A DNA stretch of 36,436 bases from Herbaspirillum sp. (GCA_028292625.1 JAQGLY010000005.1:1-36436); one strand, 5' to 3'. Shown: positions 16,745 through 24,436, counted from the stretch's first letter. The notes: a model not told the origin generated them from the sequence alone. Program-made: numbers and translations.

Positions 16745-18058
16745 ATGAAAGTCATCGTATTGGGTTCAGGCATTATCGGCACCAGTTCTGCATGGTTCCT
16801 GAACAAGCAGGGACACGAGGTGACCGTGCTTGACCGCCAGCCCGGCGCGGCGCGGGAAACCAGTTTCGCCAACGGCGGCCAGATTTCGGTATCGCATGCG
16901 GAGCCCTGGTCCAATCCATCCGCGCCGATGAAAATCCTGAAATGGCTGGGCAAGGAAGACGCGCCGCTGTTGTATCGTTTCCGTCCGGAATGGCTGCAAT
17001 GGAAATGGGCGATGAGCTTTTTGCGCGAGTGCACCGCCGCCCGCACCGATGAAAATATCCGCCAGATCGTCGCGCTGTGCGAATACAGCCGCCTGACCTT
17101 GAAGGCGCTGCGCGCCGAAACCGGGATTCCGTACGACTGCCTGACCAGGGGCATTCTGCACTTCTACACCGACGAAAAGGAATTCCAGGCATCGCTGCCG
17201 GCGGCGCGGCTGATGAGGGAACTGGGTTGCGAACGCAAATCGATCGATGCCGACGAAGTGGTGCGCATCGAGCCGGCGCTGGCCAGCATCCGCCACAAGC
17301 TCGCCGGCGGCGACTATACCGAAACCGACGAGTCCGGCGACGTCTACAAGCTGACCACCGGCCTGGCCGAGCGCGCCGCGGCCGCCGGCGTCGACTTCCG
17401 TTTCAATACCACCATCACCCGTCTGCTGACCGAAGGCGCCGGCGCCTCGGCCCGGGTCACCGGCGTCGAAGTGATCAATGCCGAGGGCCGGCACGAAGTG
17501 CTGCGCGCCGACGCGTTCGTGGTCGCGATGGGCAGTTTTTCGGTGCAATTGCTGCAGCCGCTGGGCATCAAACTGATGATTTATCCGGGCAAAGGCTATT
17601 CGGCCACCTACAAGGTCCTGGACGCGGCGCGCGCGCCGACCGTGTCGCTGACCGACGACGGCTACAAACTGGTGGTGTCGCGGCTGGGCGACCGTCTGCG
17701 CGTGGCCGGCACCTGCGAGCTGAATGGCTATACCCGCGAACTCAACACCACTCGTTGCGAAGCGATTACGCGCCGCACCCGCGAGCTGTTTCCGGATGCT
17801 TGCGATTATGAAAACCCGCTGTACTGGACCGGTTTGCGTCCGCTGACGCCGTCGAATGTGCCGTATGTCGGCAAAACCATGATCGACAATCTGTTCATCA
17901 ACAGCGGCCATGGCACGCTGGGATGGACCATGGGCGCCGGCTCCGGCCGGGCCATCGCCGATATCGTGTCCGGCTTGCGGCCCGACGTGGATTTCAAATT
18001 CACCGGCGTACCGCGCCGCGATCCATCCGGCAGCCTGAGTCGCCAGCAGCCGGCCTGA
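16745..18058 (+). CDS. dadA: D-amino acid dehydrogenase
   Basis: A 437-residue FAD-dependent dehydrogenase that oxidises D-amino acids, classically D-alanine, to 2-oxo acids at the membrane, passing electrons to the respiratory chain. The dinucleotide motif GSGIIG is at residues 7-12. The DadA-specific ETSFANGGQISVSHAEPWS block and the C-terminal GLRPLTPSNVPYVG and NSGHGTLGWTMGAGSGR blocks are intact. Length is close to E. coli DadA (432 aa). CGGAGA lies 7 nt before the ATG. No alanine racemase (dadX) gene is adjacent, so the operon structure differs from that of enteric bacteria. The gene has its own promoter and is followed by a GC-rich hairpin. Confidence 0.93.
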   Translation: MKVIVLGSGIIGTSSAWFLNKQGHEVTVLDRQPGAARETSFANGGQISVSHAEPWSNPSAPMKILKWLGKEDAPLLYRFRPEWLQWKWAMSFLRECTAARTDENIRQIVALCEYSRLTLKALRAETGIPYDCLTRGILHFYTDEKEFQASLPAARLMRELGCERKSIDADEVVRIEPALASIRHKLAGGDYTETDESGDVYKLTTGLAERAAAAGVDFRFNTTITRLLTEGAGASARVTGVEVINAEGRHEVLRADAFVVAMGSFSVQLLQPLGIKLMIYPGKGYSATYKVLDAARAPTVSLTDDGYKLVVSRLGDRLRVAGTCELNGYTRELNTTRCEAITRRTRELFPDACDYENPLYWTGLRPLTPSNVPYVGKTMIDNLFINSGHGTLGWTMGAGSGRAIADIVSGLRPDVDFKFTGVPRRDPSGSLSRQQPA

Positions 18059-18102
18059 GCGGGCGGCGCTTCACTTCTTCCTCTGTCGGTTTTGTTTTTC
18101 CG

Positions 18103-18132
18103 GGCGCGCCGCATTTTCGAATGCGGCGCGCC
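18103..18132 (+). terminator. GC-rich hairpin after dadA (terminator-like)
   Basis: A perfect 13-bp inverted repeat (GGCGCGCCGCATT at 18103-18115 with 18120-18132) closes on a TTCG tetraloop, 44 nt after the dadA stop. No T-tract follows, so termination would need Rho or the hairpin may protect the 3' end. The rest of 18133-18336 shows only a weak TAAAAT (18202-18207) as a possible -10 for the next gene. Confidence 0.5.
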
Positions 18133-18336
18133 GATGCCGTTCGGCAACACTCTCCCCATTAGGGGGCGGGTCGGGCATCCCTCCGCCAACGGCGCTTGGT
18201 GTAAAATCAGCGCACTGAATCAACCGCAACGACGCAGGGCTGCGCCTACAACGACAACTCGCCGAGAGACAGCCGCCACGCACCGTTGCAGCACCGCCAG
18301 GGACCCAGCCCTGTCTGCACCATTAAGGACACACGC

Positions 18337-19239
18337 ATGAAGTGGTTTATCGTCGGCATTTATCTGTTTTCCATTCTGTTCATCCACTTTCGAGGCCGCG
18401 TCAGACTGCCGTTTTTGCGGCAGTTTTTCGACCATTCGTCGATCATGGCGCCGATCAATCTGTTCATGTACGCCTTTTCCAAGGTGCCGCCATTGAAGCC
18501 ATATGTAAAAACAGGTCATTTTGAAAACCTGCATTTACTCGATGAAAACTGGCAGATGATCCGCGACGAAGGGCTGCACATGCAGGCCATGTCGAAAATC
18601 AAGGCGGCGGAAAATAACGACGACGCCGGTTTCAATTCCTTTTTCAAGAACGGCTGGAAGCGCTTTTATCTGAAATGGTACGACGCCAGCCATCCGTCGG
18701 CCGAAGAATTCTGCCCGAACACGGTCGCGCTGCTCAAGCGCATCCCCTGCGTGAAAGCCGCGATGTTCGCCGAACTGCCGCCCGAAGGCATGCTCAATCC
18801 GCATCGCGATCCGTTCGCCGGTTCGCTGCGTTATCACCTGGGGCTGGTCACGCCGAACGACGACCGCTGCTTTATCGAAGTCGATGGCGAGCGTTATAGC
18901 TGGCGCGACGGGCAAAGCGTGATCTTCGACGAAACCTTCATCCATTGGGCCAAGAACGGCGCCGACACCAATCGCATCATCCTGTTTTGCGACGTCGAAC
19001 GGCCGCTGCGCTTCGCCTGGACGCGCAGCGTCAACAAGTGGCTGGGCAAGACCATGATGACCGCGGCCAGCTCGCCGAACGACACCGGCGACCAGACCGG
19101 CGGCATCAACAAGCTGTTTCGTTTCGTCTGGGCGGCCGGACAATACCGGCGCCGTTTCAAGAAATGGAATCGCGACGTGTATCGGGCGACCAAATTCGGC
19201 TTGATTCTGGCTGTGGCTTTACTGATTTATTACATTTGA
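18337..19239 (+). CDS. lpxO: LpxO-like aspartyl/asparaginyl beta-hydroxylase, membrane-anchored
   Basis: A 300-residue 2-oxoglutarate/Fe(II) dioxygenase. One N-terminal membrane segment (WFIVGIYLFSILFI, residues 3-16) is followed by HFRGRVR and the block IMAPINLFMYAFSKVP, closely resembling Salmonella LpxO (about 302 aa), which adds a 2-hydroxyl to a secondary acyl chain of lipid A. Fe ligands are visible as H156 and D158 (NPHRDPF) and H203 (FIHWAKNG). The C-terminus ends with a second hydrophobic stretch (FGLILAVALLIYYI). The start at 18337 is used because AAGGAC lies 7 nt upstream; a longer frame from 18286 lacks similarity. The substrate is inferred, since related enzymes modify other lipids or peptides. 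Confidence 0.82.
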   Translation: MKWFIVGIYLFSILFIHFRGRVRLPFLRQFFDHSSIMAPINLFMYAFSKVPPLKPYVKTGHFENLHLLDENWQMIRDEGLHMQAMSKIKAAENNDDAGFNSFFKNGWKRFYLKWYDASHPSAEEFCPNTVALLKRIPCVKAAMFAELPPEGMLNPHRDPFAGSLRYHLGLVTPNDDRCFIEVDGERYSWRDGQSVIFDETFIHWAKNGADTNRIILFCDVERPLRFAWTRSVNKWLGKTMMTAASSPNDTGDQTGGINKLFRFVWAAGQYRRRFKKWNRDVYRATKFGLILAVALLIYYI

Positions 19240-19253
19240 TACAGGATGGCGCA

Positions 19254-19278
19254 CTAGTGGACTGGTACAGTCCACTAG
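19254..19278. promoter_or_regulatory. 25-bp perfect palindrome
   Basis: CTAGTGGACTG (19254-19264) is repeated inverted at 19268-19278 around GTA. It begins 15 bp after the LpxO-like stop. The core TGGTACA is loosely GntR-like in shape, but no regulator is assigned. It could be a protein-binding site or a small RNA hairpin. Confidence 0.5.
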
Positions 19279-19359
19279 CTTACGGCTTGAAACAAATCTC
19301 TTAATTTTCAGGCTCTTTTCGTCATGCGCCCGTCATAAAAAGCCGCTATTGTGTACTCA

Positions 19360-19391
19360 TGCAACACATGCAATGGATATGCATGGTTGCA
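19360..19391 (+). ncRNA. Stem-loop upstream of the terminator (possible small RNA or 3' UTR)
   Basis: TGCAAC-A-CATGCA (19360-19372) pairs with TGCATGGTTGCA (19380-19391) as 12 bp with one bulged A and a 7-nt loop. Five nt later a strong plus-strand terminator begins. The pair of hairpins resembles the 3' half of a small RNA, or a structured 3' UTR of the LpxO-like gene ending about 120 nt upstream. No convincing promoter was found between 19240 and 19355, so an independent RNA is unproven. Confidence 0.35.
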
Positions 19392-19395
19392 GACA

Positions 19396-19436
19396 GGCGC
19401 GCCACGGTTGGAAGCTGTGGAGCGCCCTCTTTTTTT
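19396..19436 (+). terminator. Intrinsic terminator, plus strand
   Basis: GGCGCGCCAC (19396-19405) pairs with GTGGAGCGCC (19417-19426), one mismatch, followed by CTCTTTTTTT. It terminates plus-strand transcription, either the LpxO-like message with a long 3' UTR or a separate short RNA, and faces the end of ybaL. Confidence 0.75.
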
Positions 19437-19458
19437 CCCCCTCCCCCTTTCTAGGTCA

Positions 19459-21156
19459 CTAATGTCCCGCGCCCTGATGCGATGCGCCGGCCAATACCTT
19501 CGCGACCATGCAATTGGCGATTTCCTGCTCGCCCAGGATGACATCGGCGGCGCCGTGTTTTTCCAGATGTGCGATTTCGGCCGCCGAATACGCGCGGGCG
19601 ATCACGTGCAATTTGGGATTTAGTTTCAGCGCATGCTCGATCACCTGTCCGGCTTCCAGCACGTCGGGAATCGCCACCAGCAGATAACGCGCGCTGGCGA
19701 TATGCGCCGCATCCAGCATGCCGGGCGCGGCGGCGTTGCCGTAAATCGCCGGGGGTCCTTCGTCGGATAAGACCTCCACCGCATCGACGTGGTGCTCGAT
19801 CACGATAAAGGGCTGATTCCGCAGCCGCAACGCATCGGCGGCCAGATGTCCGACGCGCCCGAAACCGACCAGCACGGTGTGCGAATGCTGCGGCAGCGAC
19901 GGCTCGGGCCGATCGCCATGGTCCTGCGCCGCGCCGCCGACCTGCGCCTCTTCCTGCTCGCGGCGTGCCAGCCATGGCTTCAGACGCTCCAGCGCAACGA
20001 ATAACAGCGGATTGATCAGAATCGACAAAATCGCGCCGCCCAGAATCAGATCGCGCGCGGTCGTCGACAACAAACCCAGCGAAATACCGAGCGTCGCCAG
20101 AATGAACGAGAATTCGCCGATCTGCGCCAGACTGGCGGCAATCGTCAGCGCGGTGCCGAGCGGATATTTGAATCCGCGCACGATCACCAGCGCCGCCAGC
20201 GACTTGCCGATCACGATGACGAAAACCGTCGCCAATACCATCAGCGGTTCACGGATCAGGATCGATGGATCGAACAGCATGCCGACCGACACGAAAAACA
20301 GCACCGCGAACGCGTCGCGCAGCGGCAGCGATTCCTCCGCCGCCCGATGGCTGAGTTCCGATTCCGACAGAATCATGCCGGCGAAGAATGCCCCCAGCGC
20401 AAACGACACCCCAAAAATATACGTCGCGCCCAAGGCGAAACCCAGCGCGATCGCCAGCACCGCCAGCCGGAACAACTCGCGCGATCCGGTATCGGCGATG
20501 CGTTCCAGAATCCAGGGGATCAGGCGGCGCCCGAACACCAGCATCACCGCCACAAACGCGATCACTTTGCCCAGCGTGATCGCCAGCGTCGTCAGCAATG
20601 CGCCGGTGCTCAGCGTTTCGCCGCTGCCGCCGAGCACGCCGCTGAGCGCCGGAATCAGCACCAGCGCCAGCACCATCACGATGTCCTCCACGATCAGCCA
20701 GCCGATCGCGATCTGGCCGCGCCGCGTTTCGATCAGACGCCGTTCCTGCAAGGCCGTCAACAGCACCACGGTGCTGGCGACCGACAGCGACAGGCCGAAG
20801 ATCAGGCCCGCGCCGAAGCTCCATCCCAATGCCCACGACAAGCCCATGCCCATCAGCGTCGCAATCGCGATCTGCGCCAGCGCGCCCGGGATCGCGATCG
20901 CTTTGACCGACAGCAGGTCCTTCAGCGAAAAATGCAGGCCGACGCCGAACATCAGCAGGATCACGCCGATCTCGGCCAATTCCTGCGCCAGGCCGGCGTC
21001 GGCGACGAAACCCGGCGTGAACGGGCCGACGCAGATACCCGCCACCAGATAACCGACCAGCGGCGGCATGCGCAGCCGATTGGCCAGCGCGCCGAATATG
21101 AACGCGAGGACCAGGCCGCCGACGATGGTGGCAATCAAGGGGGTGTGATGGGGCAT
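19459..21156 (-). CDS. ybaL: YbaL-type monovalent cation:proton antiporter
   Basis: A 565-residue CPA2-family inner-membrane protein. About the first 390 residues form the multi-helix exchanger domain, starting HTPLIATIVGGLVLAFIFGA and including GYLVAGICVGPFTPGF and SFALGAFFAGMILSESELSHRA. The C-terminal part (about residues 425-545) is a cytoplasmic RCK/TrkA-N domain with the nucleotide motif VLVGFGRVGHL. Similarity to E. coli YbaL (about 558 aa) is extensive along the whole length; related Kef systems export K+ in exchange for H+. The start at 21156 follows AAGGAG; a longer open frame upstream is not family-like. It is a single gene, convergent with the LpxO-like unit. Ion specificity is inferred. 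Confidence 0.93.
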   Translation of the reverse strand: MPHHTPLIATIVGGLVLAFIFGALANRLRMPPLVGYLVAGICVGPFTPGFVADAGLAQELAEIGVILLMFGVGLHFSLKDLLSVKAIAIPGALAQIAIATLMGMGLSWALGWSFGAGLIFGLSLSVASTVVLLTALQERRLIETRRGQIAIGWLIVEDIVMVLALVLIPALSGVLGGSGETLSTGALLTTLAITLGKVIAFVAVMLVFGRRLIPWILERIADTGSRELFRLAVLAIALGFALGATYIFGVSFALGAFFAGMILSESELSHRAAEESLPLRDAFAVLFFVSVGMLFDPSILIREPLMVLATVFVIVIGKSLAALVIVRGFKYPLGTALTIAASLAQIGEFSFILATLGISLGLLSTTARDLILGGAILSILINPLLFVALERLKPWLARREQEEAQVGGAAQDHGDRPEPSLPQHSHTVLVGFGRVGHLAADALRLRNQPFIVIEHHVDAVEVLSDEGPPAIYGNAAAPGMLDAAHIASARYLLVAIPDVLEAGQVIEHALKLNPKLHVIARAYSAAEIAHLEKHGAADVILGEQEIANCMVAKVLAGASHQGAGH

Positions 21157-21369
21157 AGACGTGCTCCTTGCAAAAACGAAGGGAATGAACGATCGCGTGC
21201 GCCGCAGTGACGATACGGTACTTGAAAAAAATGAGATCGGGGCGCTGTGTTGGCGGAAATTTGCAGCGGTCGGCAACGAGTGGCGGCGGCCCGGCGAAAC
21301 TATTGCCGTTCGGCAATCGATAGGTGCAAGTGTAACATTGCTACCCGGCGGGAAATAGCGCGGACGCAT

Positions 21370-21400
21370 AAAAAAGGGCCGCGGCATCTGCCGTGGCCCT
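21370..21400 (-). terminator. Intrinsic terminator of the Rho_N-like gene
   Basis: AGGGCCGCGGCA (21375-21386) and TGCCGTGGCCCT (21389-21400) pair with a single wobble; in the minus direction the stem is followed by TTTTTT (21370-21375). It lies 37 nt past the stop of the small gene at 21438 and upstream of ybaL. Confidence 0.88.
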
Positions 21401-21437
21401 GCGGGACTTTTGAAAGAACGATGTTTTTAGCGGCGAT

Positions 21438-21767
21438 CTAATGCCGGGATCCCAGTGCTTTCAACAACTCGGCTTTATTCATGCTGGACCTGCCGCGAAT
21501 ATGTTTGTCGGCCGCCTCCGCATACAATTCCGCGTAAGTGCGTCCGCCGGCGCCGCTGTGCGACCGCAGGCCGCCACGCCGCGACGGCGACATATCGTTG
21601 AGCGAAGTCTTGCTGGCGGTTTTCGCTTCGCCTTTTTGCGCGCGCACCTTATTGACGGTACGGCCGGCGATTTCCTCCGCCCGTTTTTCCGAGCTGCCGC
21701 GCTTGAGCACACTGTCCTTGATGTGTTCGTATTGACGTTCGCGTTTATTGCCCATTGACTGTGGCAT
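21438..21767 (-). CDS. Small basic Rho_N-like domain protein
   Basis: A 109-residue basic protein. The N-terminal half (GNKRERQYEHIKDSVLKRGS, then a KRAEEIAGRTVNKVRAQKGE helix) and the RRGGLRSHSGAGGRTYAEL linker are characteristic of a widespread small family that databases often label Rho termination factor N-terminal domain or plasmid stabilisation protein. The C-terminal ADKHIRGRSSMNKAELLKAL fits the SAP-like helix-extended-loop-helix of Rho_N. The start at 21767 is set by AAGGAGT upstream. The gene is monocistronic with its own terminator. A nucleic-acid-binding role is plausible, but no function is established and the plasmid label is not supported by this chromosomal setting. Confidence 0.8.
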   Translation of the reverse strand: MPQSMGNKRERQYEHIKDSVLKRGSSEKRAEEIAGRTVNKVRAQKGEAKTASKTSLNDMSPSRRGGLRSHSGAGGRTYAELYAEAADKHIRGRSSMNKAELLKALGSRH

Positions 21768-21924
21768 ATCGACTCCTTTCAATAACACGCCGCGTTGCGG
21801 CGGAGCATTCATGATAGGAAAACGATGCGCGCGCCGCCATGGGAAAAAGGCTGATAGCGATGTAGGCCTGTCGGCGACAAAAGCGCGCCGGCCGGTCCTT
21901 TCCGGCGGCTATCGATCAGCCGCT

Positions 21925-22314
21925 TCAATGATGATAGCGGTACTCCTGCGTGTAGCCGCCGTAACCGTACGACGCCGCTTTGACGTCCTCGACATGGATG
22001 TAACTTTCCTCATGCAGATTGCCCAGAATCCGCTCGAAACCGGCAAACGCCTCCTTGATATACCGCGCTTTTTCATCCTTGGTATTGGTCTCGTCGGTAA
22101 TCTTGATATCGAAATAAAAGCTGTTCTTGTTCTGTTCGCTGAGCAGGTGACCGCCGACCACCCAGCTATCGTGCGCGACGTACTCGATGGCGATGGCCGT
22201 CACTTCCCGCTTTTTTCGCAAAATACCGCTGGTCAGATCCAGCAAGAGTTCGGCGATTTCCTTGGTCAGTTCGGGCGATTTGACGGCGCTGACTTTCACG
22301 TTGAGTATGGGCAT
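21925..22314 (-). CDS. Tautomerase superfamily protein (4-oxalocrotonate tautomerase-like)
   Basis: A 129-residue protein beginning Met-Pro-Ile-Leu, so that removal of Met exposes the N-terminal proline that serves as catalytic base in the tautomerase superfamily. A beta-alpha-beta unit follows (NVKVSAVKSPELTKEIAELL, then TAIAIEYVAHDSWVVGG), and the sequence continues through a second half with FYFDIKITDETNTKDEK. This suggests a double-length or extended member rather than the 62-residue 4-OT monomer. It ends in a Tyr/His-rich tail (YGYGGYTQEYRYHH). AGGAG precedes the ATG. Upstream lies a copy of the operator-like element also found before the MarR gene, so it is probably the regulator's target. 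Substrate is unknown. Confidence 0.85.
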   Translation of the reverse strand: MPILNVKVSAVKSPELTKEIAELLLDLTSGILRKKREVTAIAIEYVAHDSWVVGGHLLSEQNKNSFYFDIKITDETNTKDEKARYIKEAFAGFERILGNLHEESYIHVEDVKAASYGYGGYTQEYRYHH

Positions 22315-22340
22315 TTTTCTTCTCCTGTAAAAATGCGATT

Positions 22341-22358
22341 TAGTTAGCTATGCAACTA
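22341..22358 (-). promoter_or_regulatory. MarR operator candidate upstream of the tautomerase gene
   Basis: TAGTTAGCTATGCAACTA, an imperfect palindrome (TAGTT-N8-AACTA), sits 26 nt before the tautomerase start. The identical 18 bp occurs before the MarR gene at 22814-22831. MarR dimers bind palindromes of about this size. Confidence 0.75.
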
Positions 22359-22376
22359 TCAGTTTAAAAAAAACGC

Positions 22377-22793
22377 TCAACCCAGCGTCGAGCGCGTGCT
22401 TCTTACCTTGCTGACCGTATCGTCGAAATGCGCCAAACCCAATTCCCTTTTCATGCGTCTGGTCACCTCGCCGCTGGCGGCATCGAGCTGCGCATGCAGC
22501 GCCACGGCCCGCGCCGTCGGTTCGATCTGCGATTGCCTGCCGTCGATGCCGGTATTCCTGCGCTCCAGCAACGCCATTTTCTGCAAACCGTCCAGCGTTC
22601 GCGTGGTAGTCGACCGTGAAATCGCCATGGCGTCGGCCAGTTCGCTTTGCCGCAATCCGGGACGTTGCAACACCACCCGCAGCATGAAAGCTTGCGAAGG
22701 CGTCAGCCCGAACGGCTTGAACGCCTTGGTCCATTCGCGCTCAAGCACGCGGGCCAAGGCGGTCGTATTGAAATACAGGCAATGATCGAACAT
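22377..22793 (-). CDS. MarR-family transcriptional regulator
   Basis: A 138-residue winged-helix regulator. The N-terminal LARVLEREWTKAFKPFGLTP helix pair is followed by LRQSELADAMAISRSTTTRTLDGLQKMALLERR, the MarR helix-turn-helix, and the wing with DGR (NTGIDGRQSQIEPT). The C-terminal helices complete the dimer interface. MarR proteins usually repress their own gene and a neighbouring enzyme gene until a small phenolic or electrophile binds. The tautomerase gene lies 62 bp downstream on the same strand, and both genes carry the same 18-bp element upstream. The predicted -10 places the start at or next to the ATG with no ribosome site between, so the mRNA may be leaderless. Ligand is unknown. 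Confidence 0.9.
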   Translation of the reverse strand: MFDHCLYFNTTALARVLEREWTKAFKPFGLTPSQAFMLRVVLQRPGLRQSELADAMAISRSTTTRTLDGLQKMALLERRNTGIDGRQSQIEPTARAVALHAQLDAASGEVTRRMKRELGLAHFDDTVSKVRSTRSTLG

Positions 22794-22799
22794 GGGCGT

Positions 22800-22831
22800 A
22801 TGCTAAACCCATATAGTTAGCTATGCAACTA
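22800..22831 (-). promoter_or_regulatory. marR promoter with overlapping operator
   Basis: On the minus strand TTGCAT (22823-22828) and TAGCAT (22800-22805) are 17 bp apart. The -35 lies inside the 18-bp operator-like element TAGTTAGCTATGCAACTA (22814-22831), so a bound regulator would exclude RNA polymerase. The start point would fall near 22793, the A of the marR ATG. Confidence 0.6.
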
Positions 22832-22853
22832 AAATATTGGCGACCGCCGTCGC

Positions 22854-23327
22854 TCATTCAACGGGATCTGCCAAGGCTGCCACCAGATCCAGTTCGACGC
22901 AGGCATTGCGCGGCAACTGGCTGACGCCCACGCTGGTGCGCGCGTGCCTGCCGAATTCCGGCCCCAGCAACGCGAAAATCAATTCCGATGCGCCATCGGC
23001 GACCGCGCTGTGCTGCGTGAAATCGTCGCTGCTGTTGACGAAGACATTCAGCTTCAGGATCCGGCGCACGCGCGCCAGGCCGCCCAGCGTGTCGCGCAAC
23101 GCGGCCAACGCCCGGATCAGCGCGATGCGCGCACCCAGTTGCGCCTGCTCCAGCGATGCATCGCGGCCGAGTTTGCCGACTGCCAATACGCGCTCGCCTT
23201 CGCGCGGCAACTGGCCGCTGACCCAGGCCAGGTTGTCGAAAACCGTGGCCGGCGTGTATTGCGCGCCGGCTGCCGACGATACCGGCAGAACGATCGATAA
23301 TTCGGCCAGGCGTTGTTCCAGATTCAT
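22854..23327 (-). CDS. RidA (YjgF/YER057c/UK114) family protein
   Basis: A 157-residue member of the RidA family. FDNLAWVSGQLPREG near residue 30 and the C-terminal TSVGVSQLPRNACVELDLVA block, with the conserved Arg and Glu of the ligand pocket, are intact. It is longer than archetypal RidA (about 128 aa) and nearer to the subgroup with an N-terminal EQRLAELSIVLP helix. RidA itself deaminates reactive enamines and imines from amino acid metabolism; several subgroups lack proven activity. It lies divergent from a GcvA-like LysR regulator across 139 bp, an arrangement that suggests regulation by that neighbour. The downstream neighbour on the same strand is marR, 60 bp away, so read-through is possible. 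Confidence 0.88.
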   Translation of the reverse strand: MNLEQRLAELSIVLPVSSAAGAQYTPATVFDNLAWVSGQLPREGERVLAVGKLGRDASLEQAQLGARIALIRALAALRDTLGGLARVRRILKLNVFVNSSDDFTQHSAVADGASELIFALLGPEFGRHARTSVGVSQLPRNACVELDLVAALADPVE

Positions 23328-23397
23328 GGTACTTTCCCTTATCGAAATGCAGGGTCGTTACGTACCCGACGGCACGCATAACGAGCAGCCGTTTTAT

Positions 23398-23412
23398 GAT
23401 AAGTTTGTTATC
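23398..23412. promoter_or_regulatory. Candidate LysR-regulator site between ridA-like gene and LysR gene
   Basis: GATAAGTTTGTTATC is a perfect 5-bp-arm palindrome centred in the 139-bp divergent gap, the usual place for a LysR-type binding site. The length and A/T-rich arms fit the loose T-N11-A rule, but such sites are short and could arise by chance. Confidence 0.4.
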
Positions 23413-23466
23413 CACACATCCGCAAAGCATCTTTATTCACCCCAGGCCCAATATTTCTCAACCGCC

Positions 23467-24393
23467 ATGACCGCGCGCAAACTACCTTCCCTCAATGCGC
23501 TGCGTGCCTTCGAAGTTTCGGCGCGCCATCAAAGCTTCACGCTGGCGGCGGAGGAGCTGAACGTCACGCAAGGGGCGGTCAGCCATCAGGTCAAAGCGCT
23601 GGAGGAAGAATTGGGCGTCAAGCTGTTCGAACGTCTGCACAATCGGTTGCGGCTGACCGAAAGCGGGCTGGTCTATCTGGAAACCATCAGCGATGCATTC
23701 GACCGCATCGAAAGCGGCACCATGGATCTGCATCGGCAACGCGACAATCAAAGCCTGGTGATTTCGACCTCCCCGAATTTTGCGGCGAAATGGCTGGTGC
23801 CGCGGCTGGGCCAATTTTCCGCGCGTTATCCGGAACCGCAGCTGCGGCTGGATCTGGAGCAACACCGTGTCAACTTCATCAGCGAGGAAATCGATCTGGC
23901 GATCCGTTACGGCGACGGTCCATGGGCCGGCTTGCACTGCATCCGGCTCGGCCGGGAGTTCCTGCTGCCGGTCTGTTCACCGCTGCTGGGCCGCATGACG
24001 ACGGCGATCGAATTGGCGCAGCAGACCTTGCTGCACGTCCATGATCGCCGCACCTGGGCCGACTGGTTCGAAGCGCGCGGCCTGCCGCGCGCGCTGGCCG
24101 AGCGCGGCATCGTCTTCAATCAGGAAAGCGCCGCGGTCGACGCCGCCGCCAATGCGCAAGGCATTGCGCTGGCGCGCGCGTCGCTGGCGGTCAACGACCT
24201 GATGCAAGACCGGCTGCTGATTCCGTTGCCGCATCTGCTGCCGCTCGCTCAGTCGTACTGGCTGGTATATCCAGAACTGCACCATGCCACGCCCGGCGTC
24301 GTCGCATTTCGCCATTGGCTGCTGGAAGCGTTCGAAGCCGATCAACTGTTCTGGCAAAAGCAGCCCGGGATCATGTGGCCGCAGATGGCATAA
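23467..24393 (+). CDS. LysR-family regulator, GcvA-like
   Basis: A 308-residue LysR-type regulator. The helix-turn-helix is SFTLAAEELNVTQGAVSHQV, within the first 60 residues, preceded by LPSLNALRAFEVSARH, which is typical of the GcvA subgroup. The effector domain begins near residue 95 (SLVISTSPNFAAKWLVPRLG) and contains DLAIRYGDGPWAGLH, another GcvA hallmark. The start at 23467 lies well inside a longer open frame, and only sequence from here on is family-like. Divergent from the RidA-family gene, which is the likely target; whether it responds to glycine as in E. coli GcvA cannot be told. A terminator follows immediately. Confidence 0.9.
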   Translation: MTARKLPSLNALRAFEVSARHQSFTLAAEELNVTQGAVSHQVKALEEELGVKLFERLHNRLRLTESGLVYLETISDAFDRIESGTMDLHRQRDNQSLVISTSPNFAAKWLVPRLGQFSARYPEPQLRLDLEQHRVNFISEEIDLAIRYGDGPWAGLHCIRLGREFLLPVCSPLLGRMTTAIELAQQTLLHVHDRRTWADWFEARGLPRALAERGIVFNQESAAVDAAANAQGIALARASLAVNDLMQDRLLIPLPHLLPLAQSYWLVYPELHHATPGVVAFRHWLLEAFEADQLFWQKQPGIMWPQMA

Positions 24394-24419
24394 AAAAACC
24401 TCGCCGCGGCGAGGTTTTT
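24394..24419. terminator. Bidirectional terminator between LysR gene and gap
   Basis: AAAAACCTCGCCG (24394-24406) directly abuts its reverse complement (24407-24419), giving a 26-bp perfect palindrome flanked by A- and T-runs. It is placed one base after the LysR stop and 17 bp after the gap stop, ending both converging transcripts. Confidence 0.9.
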
Positions 24420-24436
24420 ATCGGATGCCCGAACGC

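Noticed and set aside
18286..18336. Earlier start for the LpxO-like gene
   Set aside because: The 17 extra residues are not hydrophobic or conserved, while AAGGAC precedes the ATG at 18337 and the membrane segment starts there.
21157..21387. N-terminal extension of the YbaL antiporter by 77 residues
   Set aside because: The extension has no similarity to the family, and AAGGAG is correctly spaced before the internal ATG at 21156.
22837..23466. Long N-terminal extension of the LysR regulator on the plus strand
   Set aside because: It overlaps the RidA-family gene in antisense and the divergent promoter region; the LysR domain begins at 23467.
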